NCBI RefSeq assembly: GCF_013364275.1
Contig: NZ_CP054932.1
Coordinates: 9,052,001-9,116,000, forward strand
Length of the DNA: 64,000 nucleotides
DNA from: Actinomadura sp. NAK00032
GTDB lineage: Bacteria; Actinomycetota; Actinomycetes; Streptosporangiales; Streptosporangiaceae
Direction: 5' to 3'
Below are positions 7,810-15,493 of the stretch, one piece after another. A program made the translations under genes and the position numbers. A model generated the notes under the pieces. The model was not told where the DNA came from. It searched no databases and saw only the letters and a program-made list of their open reading frames with translations. Numbering within the stretch: the stretch's first letter is position 1; each line of letters begins with the position of its first letter.

Positions 7810-8372
7810 TCACGGCGATGCGACGGATCGCGGCCGGCGTGCTGGCCGCCGGGACGGTCCTGGCCCTGACCGCGGCGCCGGCCTCCGCCCACGCCGCGCT
7901 GACGTCCGCCACCCCGGAGAAGGACTCGACGGTCGCGGCGCCGACCGAGATCGTCCTGACCTACTCCGACCCGGTGCGGCTGCCACGCGTGGTGCTGACG
8001 GACGCGTCGGGCGCGCAGCACCAGGCCGGGTCGCCGCGGGCGGTCGACAACAAGGTCACCCAGGCGGTCAACGGCACGCTGCCGAACGGCAAGTACACGG
8101 TGGGCTGGCGGGTCGTCTCCTCGGACGGGCACCCGGTCGACGGCACCTACACCTTCACGGTGAAGGGCTCGCCAAGCGACTCCGGCGGTTCCGGCGGTTC
8201 CGCGTCGGCGGCCCCGGCGGCGCCCGCGCCGGCGAGCAGCCCGGCCGCGACCGCCTCCGGCGAGGACTCGGGCGGCTCGTCCGGCTGGCTGTGGATCGGC
8301 CTGATCGCGCTGGTCATCGCGGCGGCGGGCGGCGCGGTCGCCTGGCTCCGCCGCTCCCCCTCGCAGGACTGA
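7806..8372 (+). CDS. copC: CopC-domain copper resistance/transport protein
   Basis: A 188-residue CopC protein. The signal peptide ends at ASA28, giving mature His29 (HAALTSATPEKD). The conserved DGHPVDG motif with His109 completes the Cu(II) site. A Ser/Pro/Ala-rich linker and one C-terminal transmembrane helix (about 162-183) tether it to the membrane. A second ATG (7818) four codons in is an alternative start. No CopD membrane partner is adjacent; the Met/His-rich protein at 6368 may fill that place, which is inference. Coupled to ycnI by an ATGA overlap. Confidence 0.9.
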   Translation: MITAMRRIAAGVLAAGTVLALTAAPASAHAALTSATPEKDSTVAAPTEIVLTYSDPVRLPRVVLTDASGAQHQAGSPRAVDNKVTQAVNGTLPNGKYTVGWRVVSSDGHPVDGTYTFTVKGSPSDSGGSGGSASAAPAAPAPASSPAATASGEDSGGSSGWLWIGLIALVIAAAGGAVAWLRRSPSQD

Positions 8373-8404
8373 CCGGACCCCGGTGGCGCAGGATTGATCG
8401 TTTT

Positions 8405-8453
8405 GCTTCCGGTCGGATGATTACAGGATTACATTGATGATCCGACCGGAAGC
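8405..8453. promoter_or_regulatory. 14-bp perfect inverted repeat before the haemoglobin-fusion gene
   Basis: GCTTCCGGTCGGAT (8405-8418) and ATCCGACCGGAAGC (8440-8453) are perfect inverted repeats separated by 21 AT-richer bases. The right arm ends 15 bases before the GTG of the downstream gene, so a bound protein or an RNA hairpin there would block expression. It could also terminate the copC transcript. No T-run follows, so I favour an operator or regulatory hairpin. Confidence 0.55.
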
Positions 8454-8468
8454 ATCCTGGGGGTCCCC

Positions 8469-9236
8469 GTGATCGTCGAGTACATCCGCTACCGCATCGA
8501 ACCGGATCGCGCGGGCGAGTTCGAGGCCGCCTACGCGCGGGCCTCCGTTCCGCTCGCCGCGGCGCCCCAGTGCGTCGACTACGAGCTGTCGCGCTGCGTC
8601 GAGGAGCCGTCGTCCTACATCCTGCGCATCTGCTGGACGTCGGCCGACGACCACATGAAGGGGTTCCGCGGCGGCGAGCACTTCCCCGCCTTCTTCGCCG
8701 AGATCAAGCCGTACGTGCAGCAGATCGAGGAGATGCGGCACTACGAGCGGACGCCGGTGGCCGGCGCCGGGTCGTCGGTCCCGACGATGTACGACTGGGC
8801 GGGCGGGAGCGAGGCGTTCGAGCGCCTCACCGAGGTCTTCTACACGAACGTCCTCAAGGACGAGTTGCTCTTCCCGCTCTTCGAGCACATGGCTCCGGAC
8901 CACCCGAAGTGGGTGGCGATCTGGCTGAGCGAGGTGTTCCGCGGCCCGGAGCGCTACAGCGGAGAGCGCGGCGGCTATCACCACATGGTCCGGCAGCACC
9001 TGCGGCGCGGCATCACCGAGGCGCAGCGGCGCCGCTGGGTGTCCCTGCTGATGGACGCGGCGGACGAGGTCGGCCTCCCCGACGACCCCGAGTTCCGCGC
9101 CGCGTTCGCGTCCTACATCGAGTGGGGCACGCGGATCGCCCTCTCCAACTCCCAGCCCGACGCCAAGCCGCCCCTTGAAGCACCCATGCCGCACTGGGGC
9201 TGGGGCGTGGCGCCGCCTTACATCCCTTCCAAGTAG
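8469..9236 (+). CDS. Fusion of antibiotic-biosynthesis-monooxygenase (ABM) domain and group II truncated haemoglobin
   Basis: A 255-residue two-domain protein. Residues 1-95 form an ABM ferredoxin-like fold (IVEYIRYRI, YELSRCVEEPSSYIL, HFPAFFAEIKPYV). Residues about 105-230 are a group II (TrHbO) truncated globin, with PheCD1 in FPLFEHM, a proximal His177 in RQHLRRGI and TrpG8 at 190. Such chimeras are known from Streptomyces, where the haem domain binds O2 or NO and the ABM domain is proposed to act on a quinone-like substrate. Start: GTG at 8469. A terminator follows at 9248. The substrate is unknown. Confidence 0.88.
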   Translation: MIVEYIRYRIEPDRAGEFEAAYARASVPLAAAPQCVDYELSRCVEEPSSYILRICWTSADDHMKGFRGGEHFPAFFAEIKPYVQQIEEMRHYERTPVAGAGSSVPTMYDWAGGSEAFERLTEVFYTNVLKDELLFPLFEHMAPDHPKWVAIWLSEVFRGPERYSGERGGYHHMVRQHLRRGITEAQRRRWVSLLMDAADEVGLPDDPEFRAAFASYIEWGTRIALSNSQPDAKPPLEAPMPHWGWGVAPPYIPSK

Positions 9237-9247
9237 CGCTCTGCGAG

Positions 9248-9281
9248 ACGTGCCGTCCTCCCGTCGCGGAGGGCGGCACGT
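9248..9281 (+). terminator. Hairpin terminator after the haemoglobin-fusion gene
   Basis: Arms 9248-9261 and 9268-9281 (ACGTGCCGTCCTCC with GGAGGGCGGCACGT) pair over 14 bases with one G-T wobble and a six-base loop. It lies 11 bases after the stop at 9236. Confidence 0.8.
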
Positions 9282-9313
9282 TCGCGTTTCCAGGCTTTGA
9301 CAAATAACGCTAG

Positions 9314-10327
9314 CCGGGGCCCGCCCTCCGCCTCGGCCTCCCGGACGACGGCACGGCTCCGTCCGGCACCACCCAGCGCCAGGCCTACGACCTGCTGGCG
9401 GACGGCTTCGGCCCCGGCATCAACGGCCCGCTGACCCTCGTCGTGCAAGCACCCCGCGCCGCCGCCGAACGCGTCGCCGAGGACGTGGCCGCCATGGACG
9501 GCGTCGCCTCCGTGGACGCCCCGGTCATGGACGCCGCCGGCACCACCGCCCTCGTCGGCGTCGTCCCGGCCACCGGGCCCACCACCGAGGCCACCGAGGA
9601 CCTCGTCCACGCGATCCGGGACCGCCTCCACGGCCGCGGCGTCGCGGTCACCGGGCGGACCGCCATCGACATCGACACGTCCGAGAAGCTCGGCGGCGCG
9701 CTCGTCCCGTACCTGCTGCTCGTCATCGGCCTCGCGTTCCTGCTGCTCACCGTGGTGTTCCGCTCGATCCTGGTGCCGCTCAAGGCGACCGCGGGCTTCC
9801 TGCTCAGCGTCGCCGCCACGTTCGGCGCGGTCGTCGCCGTGTTCCAGTGGGGATGGCTGAACGGGCCGCTCGGCGTCCACTCGTCCGGCGTCATCGTGAA
9901 CCTGCTGCCGGTCATGCTGATCGGCATGGTGTTCGGCCTCGCCATGGACTACCAGGTCTTCCTCGTCACCCGCATGCGGGAGGAGCACGTCCGGGGCGCG
10001 TCCCCCGCGGACGCCGCCGTCGCCGGTCTCGCCCACGGCGCGCGGGTGGTCACCGCCGCCGCCATCATCATGATCAGCGTGTTCGCGGGCTTCGTGCTGT
10101 CGGTGACCCCGATGGTGCAGTCGTTCGGCTTCGCGCTCGCCGCCGCCGTGTTCTTCGACGCCTTCCTCGTCCGGCTGACGATCGTCCCGGCGGTGATGGC
10201 GCTGCTCGGCCGCGCCGGCTGGTGGCTGCCCGCCCGCCTCGACCGCGTCCTGCCCCGGGTGGACGTGGAGGGCGTCCGGAAGGTCCCCGCCGCGGTGCCA
10301 GTAGGCTCCTCGTCCGAGGCGAACTGA
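9314..10327 (+). pseudogene. MMPL/RND-family transporter, N-terminal half deleted
   Basis: In-frame coding similarity begins abruptly after an in-frame TAG at 9311 with LRLGLPDDGTAPSG, which in complete MMPL proteins lies in the periplasmic loop after the first membrane block. What remains is the rest of that loop and the second block of transmembrane helices (VPYLLLVIGLAFLLLTVVF, FGLAMDYQVFLVTRM and onward), about 337 codons. No credible start with a ribosome site exists. TTGACA at 9297-9302, directly before the junction, looks like the old promoter. A deletion seems to have removed everything from the promoter to mid-gene. An intact MMPL lies at 23537-25726. The TetR that follows was probably its regulator. 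Confidence 0.8.
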
Positions 10328-10340
10328 CGGAAGGCGGGCG

Positions 10341-10913
10341 ATGGCGCCGAAGCAGGGCCTGCGGGAGCTGAAGAAGGCGCGGACCCGCGCCGCGATCCAG
10401 CGGGAGGCCCTGCGCCTGTTCCGCGAGCGCGGCTACGACGCCACCACCGTCGAGCAGGTCGCGCAGGCCGCCGAGGTCGCGCACACGACGGTCTTCCGCT
10501 ACTTCCCGACGAAGGAAGACCTCGTCATCAGCGACGACGCCGACCCGGTCTTCTTCGACGCGCTCCGCGCCCAGCCCCCGGACCTGGGCCCGGTGGCGGC
10601 CCTCCGCGCCGCCCTGCGCGAAGTCCTCGACGCCTTCTCCGCCGAAGACCTCGCGGCGGGCCGCGACCGGACCATGCTGATCCTCTCCGTCCCCGCCCTG
10701 CGCGGCGTCGCGTTCGGCAGCTTCATGGACACCATGCGGACCGTGAACGCCATCCTCGCCGAGCGCTCCGGCCGCCCCGAGGCCGACACCCGCACCCTGA
10801 CCGGCGCCGCCTTCGGCATCATGCTCGACCTGATGCTCCGCTGGTCGGAGGGCCCGTCCCTCGACCTCCCCGAGGCCCTGGACGAGGCCCTCGCCACCCT
10901 CGAACCGTCATGA
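10341..10913 (+). CDS. TetR/AcrR-family transcriptional regulator
   Basis: A 190-residue repressor. The N-terminal helix-turn-helix spans residues about 13-60 (IQREALRLFRERGYDATTVEQV, then HTTVFRYFPTKEDL). The C-terminal ligand domain is typical in length for AcrR-type proteins. The gene sits 13 bases behind the truncated MMPL transporter and overlaps the GNAT gene by 4 bases, so the three formed one operon. With the transporter and its promoter deleted, what now drives this gene is unclear. Confidence 0.88.
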   Translation: MAPKQGLRELKKARTRAAIQREALRLFRERGYDATTVEQVAQAAEVAHTTVFRYFPTKEDLVISDDADPVFFDALRAQPPDLGPVAALRAALREVLDAFSAEDLAAGRDRTMLILSVPALRGVAFGSFMDTMRTVNAILAERSGRPEADTRTLTGAAFGIMLDLMLRWSEGPSLDLPEALDEALATLEPS

Positions 10914-11593
10914 ACCGCGACGAGACTCCGCTCGACGACCCCGTGGGCGCATCCCTGCGCGGCCACCACGCGCACCTCGCCCGCCGCCTGGGCCGGGTCG
11001 CCACCTATGTCCCCGACGTCGCGACCTTCTCCGCCGTCCCCACCGACCCGACCCCGGCCGACTGGGCCGACCTGGCGCGCCTCCTCGGCCCCGGCGGCTT
11101 CGCCGACATGTTCAGCAGCCCCGCCATTCCCCCATCGGACTGGGAACCCGTTTTCGTTCTGGACGGCCTCCAGATGCTCTGGCACGGCGTCCTCCCCGAA
11201 ACCGCCCCCACCGTGGTCGAACTAGGCGAGCAAGACGTACCGGAGATGCTGGCCCTCGTCGCACGCACCCGCCCGGGCCCCTTCTGGCCGCGCACCCACG
11301 AACTCGGTACCTATCTCGGCATACGCGACAAGGGCACCCTGGTGGCCATGGCGGGCGAACGCCTCCGCCCTCCCGGTTGGACGGAGATCAGCACCGTCTG
11401 CACGTCCCCCGAAGCCCGAGGCCAAGGCCACGCGGCCCGCCTGATCCACGCCCTGGCAGCCCGCATCACCTCCCGAGGCGACCGCCCCTTCCTGCACGTC
11501 GCCGCAGACAACACCAGCGCAATAACCCTCTACAAGCACCTGGGCTTCAAACCCCGCAAAAAGGTAACCTTCCGCGGCTTCCGCACCCCCTAA
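10910..11593 (+). CDS. GNAT-family N-acetyltransferase
   Basis: A 227-residue protein. The C-terminal half (about 105-220) is a GCN5-related acetyltransferase domain. The acetyl-CoA pyrophosphate loop is seen in SPEARGQGHAARLI, and the closing strand in ITLYKHLGFKPRKKV. The first 100 residues are a less conserved domain with many Asp, Pro and Ala. The ATG overlaps the TetR stop (ATGA). The acceptor substrate cannot be told from sequence. A six-base hairpin at 11595-11609 follows the stop. Confidence 0.82.
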   Translation: MNRDETPLDDPVGASLRGHHAHLARRLGRVATYVPDVATFSAVPTDPTPADWADLARLLGPGGFADMFSSPAIPPSDWEPVFVLDGLQMLWHGVLPETAPTVVELGEQDVPEMLALVARTRPGPFWPRTHELGTYLGIRDKGTLVAMAGERLRPPGWTEISTVCTSPEARGQGHAARLIHALAARITSRGDRPFLHVAADNTSAITLYKHLGFKPRKKVTFRGFRTP

Positions 11594-11638
11594 AACCGGC
11601 TCCGCCGGTCCGAGGCCCGCGCCCTGTCCGCCCTCGCC

Positions 11639-12289
11639 CTAGCCATGGTGCACGGCACCACGTGGCGGAAGCGCTTCGTGAGGGCTGGCGGGTTCGGGCG
11701 TGGCGGTCGCTGGGGCGTGTTTGAGGGCGTCGAGGTGGGCGGATATCGCGGCTCGCATTCGGGTTGGGGTGGTGGTTCGGGGGTGTAGGGCGGCGTGGAC
11801 GGCCAGGCCGTCCACCAGGGCGTGGAGGCGGTCTGTTTCCAGTTCCGTGTCCGCTTCCGGGGCCAGGGACGCGACCAGGGCGCGGCAGCCCGCGCGCAGG
11901 GCGGTGTGGGCCTCCTCGCAGAGGGCGCGCAGGTCGGGGTCGACGAGCGCGCGGGCCGTGAAGGCGAGCCAGACGTGGTTCTCGGCGGCGCGCTCGGCGT
12001 CCATCGGGAGGAGTTCGTCGAGGACGCGGGCGGCGCGTTCGCGGGGGTCGCCGTCCGGCGGCGGGGCCGCGGCGATCCGCTCCTCGATCCGTTCGATGAT
12101 CGTCCGGAGCGTGAACGCCAGCAGTTCGGGCTGCGTGGCGAAGTAGTGCCGCAGCGAGCCCGCCGACAGCCCCGCCTCGCGGGCGACGTTGCGGACCGAC
12201 GCCCGGTCCAGGCCGTCCCGCCGGACGACCCGCCACACCGCCGCGACCACGTCCTGCCGGCGCCTGGCCGGATCCACCACCTTCGGCAT
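11639..12289 (-). CDS. TetR-family regulator (TetR_C BetI-like)
   Basis: A 216-residue repressor starting at ATG 12289 (MPKVVDPARRRQDVV). The helix-turn-helix lies at residues 24-50 (ASVRNVAREAGLSAGSLRHYF). The C-terminal domain carries features of the BetI/TetR_C_6 group (DELLPMDAERAAENHVWLAF, LHALVDGLAVHA). It is divergent from the membrane protein at 12359, and two palindromes between them (12299-12316, 12329-12344) look like its operators. It therefore probably represses itself and the divergent gene. Confidence 0.88.
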   Translation of the reverse strand: MPKVVDPARRRQDVVAAVWRVVRRDGLDRASVRNVAREAGLSAGSLRHYFATQPELLAFTLRTIIERIEERIAAAPPPDGDPRERAARVLDELLPMDAERAAENHVWLAFTARALVDPDLRALCEEAHTALRAGCRALVASLAPEADTELETDRLHALVDGLAVHAALHPRTTTPTRMRAAISAHLDALKHAPATATPEPASPHEALPPRGAVHHG

Positions 12290-12298
12290 GGGGTTTTT

Positions 12299-12344
12299 AT
12301 AGCACAGGTGTGTTATCTTCGGGCTTGGTAGCACGGTCGTACTA
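12299..12344. promoter_or_regulatory. Two TetR-type palindromic operators in a divergent promoter
   Basis: ATAGCACAGGTGTGTTAT (12299-12316) is a near-perfect palindrome. TAGCACGGTCGTACTA (12329-12344) is a second, related one, and their centres are 29 bp apart. They sit between the TetR start at 12289 and the ATG at 12359, in an unusually AT-rich stretch for this genome. Co-repression of both genes is the likely meaning. Confidence 0.75.
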
Positions 12345-12358
12345 AAAAGGAGCCGACC

Positions 12359-13033
12359 ATGAAGCGTGCCCTCGTCGTCACTGCGATCGCCGCTCCGCTG
12401 CTGGTCAGCGGGGTCGGGTTGGCCGTCGGGGCCGGCTTGCAGGCGTCGTCCGGTGGCGCGTTCGCCACGCCGGAGCGGCGCTTCAGCAGTTCGGCCGTCG
12501 CGCTCAAGACCGACGAGATCGAGGTGGGGGCCGAGACGGCCCGCGCGGGGGACCCCATGCCCGACCTCGGGGAGCTCGCGGAGGTCGAGATCGTGGTGCG
12601 CGGTGCGGATCCCCGCGTCCCGCTGTTCGTGGGGATCGGGCCCAAGGAGCAGGTCGAGGGCTATCTGCGTGGGGTCGCGTACGAGGAGTTCGTTTCGGCG
12701 GACCTCGATCCGTTCCGGCCGGTCTTCCGGAAGGTGCAGGGTGTGCCCCGAGCCGCTGATTCGCCGTTACGGCAGCCGTTCTGGGTGGCCAGTTCGGCCG
12801 GTTCTGGGACTCGCACCGTCACATGGGACAAGACCGGTGGGGCTTGGTCCGTCGTGGTGATGCGCATGGACGGACGACCCGGCGTGGACGTGCGCGCCAC
12901 GATCGGCCTGCGCTTCGGCTTCGCGCTCCCCGCCGCGATCGTCTGCCTGGCCGCCGGGACGGTGCCGCTCGTCTGGGCGGTCGTCGCGCGGCGGCGCGGA
13001 GTGCGGCGTGCACAGCGGGCTGACCTGGGGTGA
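12359..13033 (+). CDS. Two-helix membrane protein with extracytoplasmic domain, unknown function
   Basis: A 224-residue protein. An N-terminal helix (residues 4-28) could be an uncleaved signal anchor. An extracytoplasmic domain of about 150 residues is rich in beta strands (EVEIVVRGADPRVPLFVGIG), and a C-terminal helix (about 190-212) is followed by an Arg-rich cytoplasmic end. AAGGAG precedes the ATG. Proteins of this shape are common in actinomycetes but I know no assigned function. Control by the divergent TetR at 11639 is suggested by two operators in the shared promoter. Confidence 0.65.
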   Translation: MKRALVVTAIAAPLLVSGVGLAVGAGLQASSGGAFATPERRFSSSAVALKTDEIEVGAETARAGDPMPDLGELAEVEIVVRGADPRVPLFVGIGPKEQVEGYLRGVAYEEFVSADLDPFRPVFRKVQGVPRAADSPLRQPFWVASSAGSGTRTVTWDKTGGAWSVVVMRMDGRPGVDVRATIGLRFGFALPAAIVCLAAGTVPLVWAVVARRRGVRRAQRADLG

Positions 13034-13147
13034 TGTGGTCGCGGAAAGAATCTTGAAGAAAAGTCGGGTGGGATGTCGATCCGGGCGGGAGCCGTGCGAC
13101 GCGTCAGTGAACGCCGATGAGAAGCACCGCACGGAAGGACCACCACC

Positions 13148-13567
13148 ATGAGCGCCCAGACCGTCCAGCCCCGCACCGCCGCCGCCGACCGCCGCACCGT
13201 GCGCAAGGTGCTGTGGGTCCCGCAGATCCTCCTCGCCGTGTTCCTGCTCGTCGCCTCCGGGCTGCCCAAGCTGGTCGGGCAGGCCGACGCCGTCGAGACC
13301 TTCGACCTGATCGGCTGGGGCCAGTGGTTCCGGTACGTCACCGGGGTCATCGAGGTCGCCGGCGGGATCGGGCTGCTGATCCCCCGGCTGGCCGGGCTCG
13401 CCGCCACCGGGCTCATCGGCCTGATGGCCGGCGCCATCACCACGCAGCTGCTGGTGATCGAGCCGGCCTGGGCGCTGATGCCCGCCGCCTTCGCGGTCGT
13501 GTTCGCCGCCATCGCCTGGAACCGCCGCTACGAGACCCGGGAGCTGCTGCAGTCTCTCAAGCGGTAA
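13148..13567 (+). CDS. DoxX-family membrane protein, copy A
   Basis: A 139-residue DoxX/DoxD-like protein with four transmembrane helices (about 22-42, 62-82, 84-104 and 108-126). FLLVASGLPKLVG and the GWGQWFRYVTGVIEVAGGIG stretch are typical. Mycobacterial DoxX acts with a membrane oxidoreductase and superoxide dismutase in oxidative stress; whether that applies here is unknown. It is nearly identical to copy B at 14956. Its upstream region carries a shared TGTCGAT element followed about 20 bases later by CGTC, which loosely resembles an ECF41-type promoter. Confidence 0.85.
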   Translation: MSAQTVQPRTAAADRRTVRKVLWVPQILLAVFLLVASGLPKLVGQADAVETFDLIGWGQWFRYVTGVIEVAGGIGLLIPRLAGLAATGLIGLMAGAITTQLLVIEPAWALMPAAFAVVFAAIAWNRRYETRELLQSLKR

Positions 13568-13581
13568 CGACCACACTTCAC

Positions 13582-13621
13582 GGCGGACGACCCGTGGCCA
13601 CAGCGGCCCGGGTCGTCCGCC
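13582..13621. terminator. Hairpin between DoxX copy A and the convergent PLD gene
   Basis: GGCGGACGACCCG (13582-13594) and CGGGTCGTCCGCC (13609-13621) pair perfectly over 13 bases with a 14-base loop. It ends four bases before the stop of the minus-strand gene at 13625, so it can serve both. Confidence 0.85.
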
Positions 13622-13624
13622 GTC

Positions 13625-14728
13625 TTAGGCGGGGCGGGAGAGTTCTGTAGTGATGCGGGAGATCTCCTGGAGGGCGAACGCGGCGAGCCGGCGCTGGGCG
13701 GTTTCGGCGTCCTCGCGGGTCTCCTCCAGGTCGCCCAGGACGATGATGTTCTCGTCGTTCAGCGTCGTGGCGGGCGCGGTGTAGTTGAAGCTGCCGGCGA
13801 TCACGAGGCGCTCGTCGATGACCATCAGCTTGTGGTGCACCTTCCGGACGCCGGTGCCCGGTTTGTTCTCGAACAGCCGCACCCCGGCGGCCTTCAGCGG
13901 CTCCGTGGCGGCCCACGCCTGGGCTCCCTGGCCGTGGTCCAGCACGCCGCGGACGCGGGTCAGCGAGGGCGCGAGCCTGATCATCGTGTCGTCGATGCCG
14001 GACGAGCGGGCGAAGGTGAACATCGCGAAGTCGACGCTCGACGCGGCCTTGAGCATCTGCTTCATGATCTCCATCTCCGGGCCGTGCCGGGGCGCGAACA
14101 GCGGCTTGACGCGGACCTGGCCCAGCCGGAACTCCGCCGGGCGCGGCTCCACGCGCTCGTGCATCGCCCCGAACGTCCCCGAGCGCATCCGGAGGAACTC
14201 CTCCAGGTAGAGGGCCGCGGCGCGGCGGCCCCGCAGGACGAGGACGTGGTTGAGGTTGTTGCCCGCCTTCCCGGCGGAGCCGCCCGCCTGGTTCGTGCCG
14301 GTGTCGGTGCGGGTGAAGTTCGCCGAGCCGGTCAGCACCGCGGCCGTCGCCTCGCCGGCGTCCCGCACGATGAACTTCTGGTGGAAGATCGCCGGGTTCA
14401 GGTCGGTGACAAGGTCCACGCCCGCGCGCAGCAGGGCCGCGTGGATGAGCCGGTTCTCCTCGTTGGCCCCGGACGCCGCCCACGGGTCCGCGGCGGGACG
14501 GTCCTCCCGCAGGTAGTCGCCCTCCAGGATGATCTGCACCCGGACGCCGCGCGCCCGGGCCGCGAGGACCGCCCGCGCGATCGTCCGGGAGTCCAGTTCC
14601 TGCACCGCGACGCGCAGCGTGTGCCGGGCCTCGGCGACGAAGTCGCGGATCACCGCGTCGAGGTCGTCGGGGCCGCCCAGGACCGTGGGCCCCGCGTGCA
14701 GTTCGATGCCGCCGATCCGGACCGCCAT
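13625..14728 (-). CDS. Phospholipase-D-like protein with two HKD motifs
   Basis: A 367-residue cytoplasmic protein of the PLD superfamily. The first HKD motif has His116, Lys118 and Asp123 (HQKFIVRD, followed by GSANFT). The second has His298, Lys300 and Asp305 (HHKLMVID, then GSFNYT). No signal peptide or membrane segment is visible, which separates it from cardiolipin synthases and secreted phospholipases. Nuclease or DNA/phosphodiester processing is as likely as lipid chemistry. It is the only gene between the two DoxX copies and is read in the opposite direction. Confidence 0.82.
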   Translation of the reverse strand: MAVRIGGIELHAGPTVLGGPDDLDAVIRDFVAEARHTLRVAVQELDSRTIARAVLAARARGVRVQIILEGDYLREDRPAADPWAASGANEENRLIHAALLRAGVDLVTDLNPAIFHQKFIVRDAGEATAAVLTGSANFTRTDTGTNQAGGSAGKAGNNLNHVLVLRGRRAAALYLEEFLRMRSGTFGAMHERVEPRPAEFRLGQVRVKPLFAPRHGPEMEIMKQMLKAASSVDFAMFTFARSSGIDDTMIRLAPSLTRVRGVLDHGQGAQAWAATEPLKAAGVRLFENKPGTGVRKVHHKLMVIDERLVIAGSFNYTAPATTLNDENIIVLGDLEETREDAETAQRRLAAFALQEISRITTELSRPA

Positions 14729-14955
14729 GACGCCCCCAGCCTGCCGTCACCACTCCCCTACATTTCCGCACAATGCGGGGCGATCTGCCAGAGGTGCCGT
14801 GGCGGCTTTCGAGGTGAGCTTGCCCTGTCTGACCTGGGCTTATGTGGTCTAGAAAAAATCTTGAAGAAAAGTCGGCGGAGTGTCGATCGGGGGGTGCGCC
14901 CGTACGACGTATCAGTGAAGGCCGATGAGACGCACCGCACGGAAGGGCCACCCCC

Positions 14956-15390
14956 ATGACCGCTCAGACCGTCCAGTCCCGGACCGCCGCTCCCGTCCAG
15001 CCCGCCGCCGACCGCCGCACCGTGCGCAAGGTGCTGTGGGTCCCGCAGATCCTCCTCGCCGTGTTCCTGCTCGTCGCCTCCGGGCTGCCCAAGCTGGTCG
15101 GGCAGGCCGACGCGGTCGAGTCGTTCGAGCTGATCGGCTGGGGCCAGTGGTTCCGGTACGTGACCGGGGTCGTCGAGGTCTCCGGGGCGATCGGGCTGCT
15201 GATCCCGCGACTGGCCGGGCTCGCCGCGACCGGGCTCATCGGGTTGATGGCCGGTGCGATCACCACGCATCTGCTGGTGCTCGACCCGGTCTGGGGCCTC
15301 ATGCCCGCCGCGTTCGCCGTCGTGTTCGCCGCCATCGCCTGGAACCGCCGTTACGAGACCCGCGAGCTGCTGCGCTCCTTCAAGCGGTAA
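14956..15390 (+). CDS. DoxX-family membrane protein, copy B
   Basis: A 144-residue DoxX-type four-helix membrane protein, almost the same as copy A from the ADRRTVRKVLWVPQ stretch onward. Differences are clustered at the N-terminus and in the helix-2 loop (VESFELIG against VETFDLIG). The leader up to the ATG repeats that of copy A, including TGTCGAT and the AAGGGCCACC ribosome region, so both copies should respond to the same signal. Retention of two close copies suggests gene dosage or recent duplication. Confidence 0.85.
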   Translation: MTAQTVQSRTAAPVQPAADRRTVRKVLWVPQILLAVFLLVASGLPKLVGQADAVESFELIGWGQWFRYVTGVVEVSGAIGLLIPRLAGLAATGLIGLMAGAITTHLLVLDPVWGLMPAAFAVVFAAIAWNRRYETRELLRSFKR

Positions 15391-15404
15391 CGACAACGCT
15401 TCAC

Positions 15405-15444
15405 GGCGGACGCCCCGCGGCCACAGCGGCCCGGGTCGTCCGCC
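15405..15444 (+). terminator. Hairpin after DoxX copy B
   Basis: GGCGGACGCCCCG (15405-15417) pairs with CGGGTCGTCCGCC (15432-15444) with one mismatch. It is the counterpart of the hairpin at 13582. Confidence 0.75.
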
Positions 15445-15493
15445 GTTTCGGCGTCCCGCGCGCAGGGTCAGCACGGTGGTGAGGGTGGTCGCC

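Larger units (their letters stand above)
13036..13625 (+). repeat. Copy A of a ~0.6-kb duplication carrying DoxX
   Basis: This stretch, from the upstream leader (common element AATCTTGAAGAAAAGTCGG) through the DoxX gene to its terminator, is matched by copy B at about 14830-15450. The upstream leaders, the ACCGCACGGAAGG ribosome region, the coding sequences and the GGCCACAGCGGCCCGGGTC terminator are all near-identical. The duplication is direct and brackets the phospholipase-D-like gene. Confidence 0.85.
14830..15450 (+). repeat. Copy B of the DoxX duplication
   Basis: Direct repeat of 13036-13625 (see copy A). The coding part differs by a handful of substitutions and a five-residue N-terminal extension (PVQPA). 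The terminator copy has one mismatch. The leader before copy B is extended leftward by the stretch at 14729-14829, which holds no gene that I can see. Confidence 0.85.
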
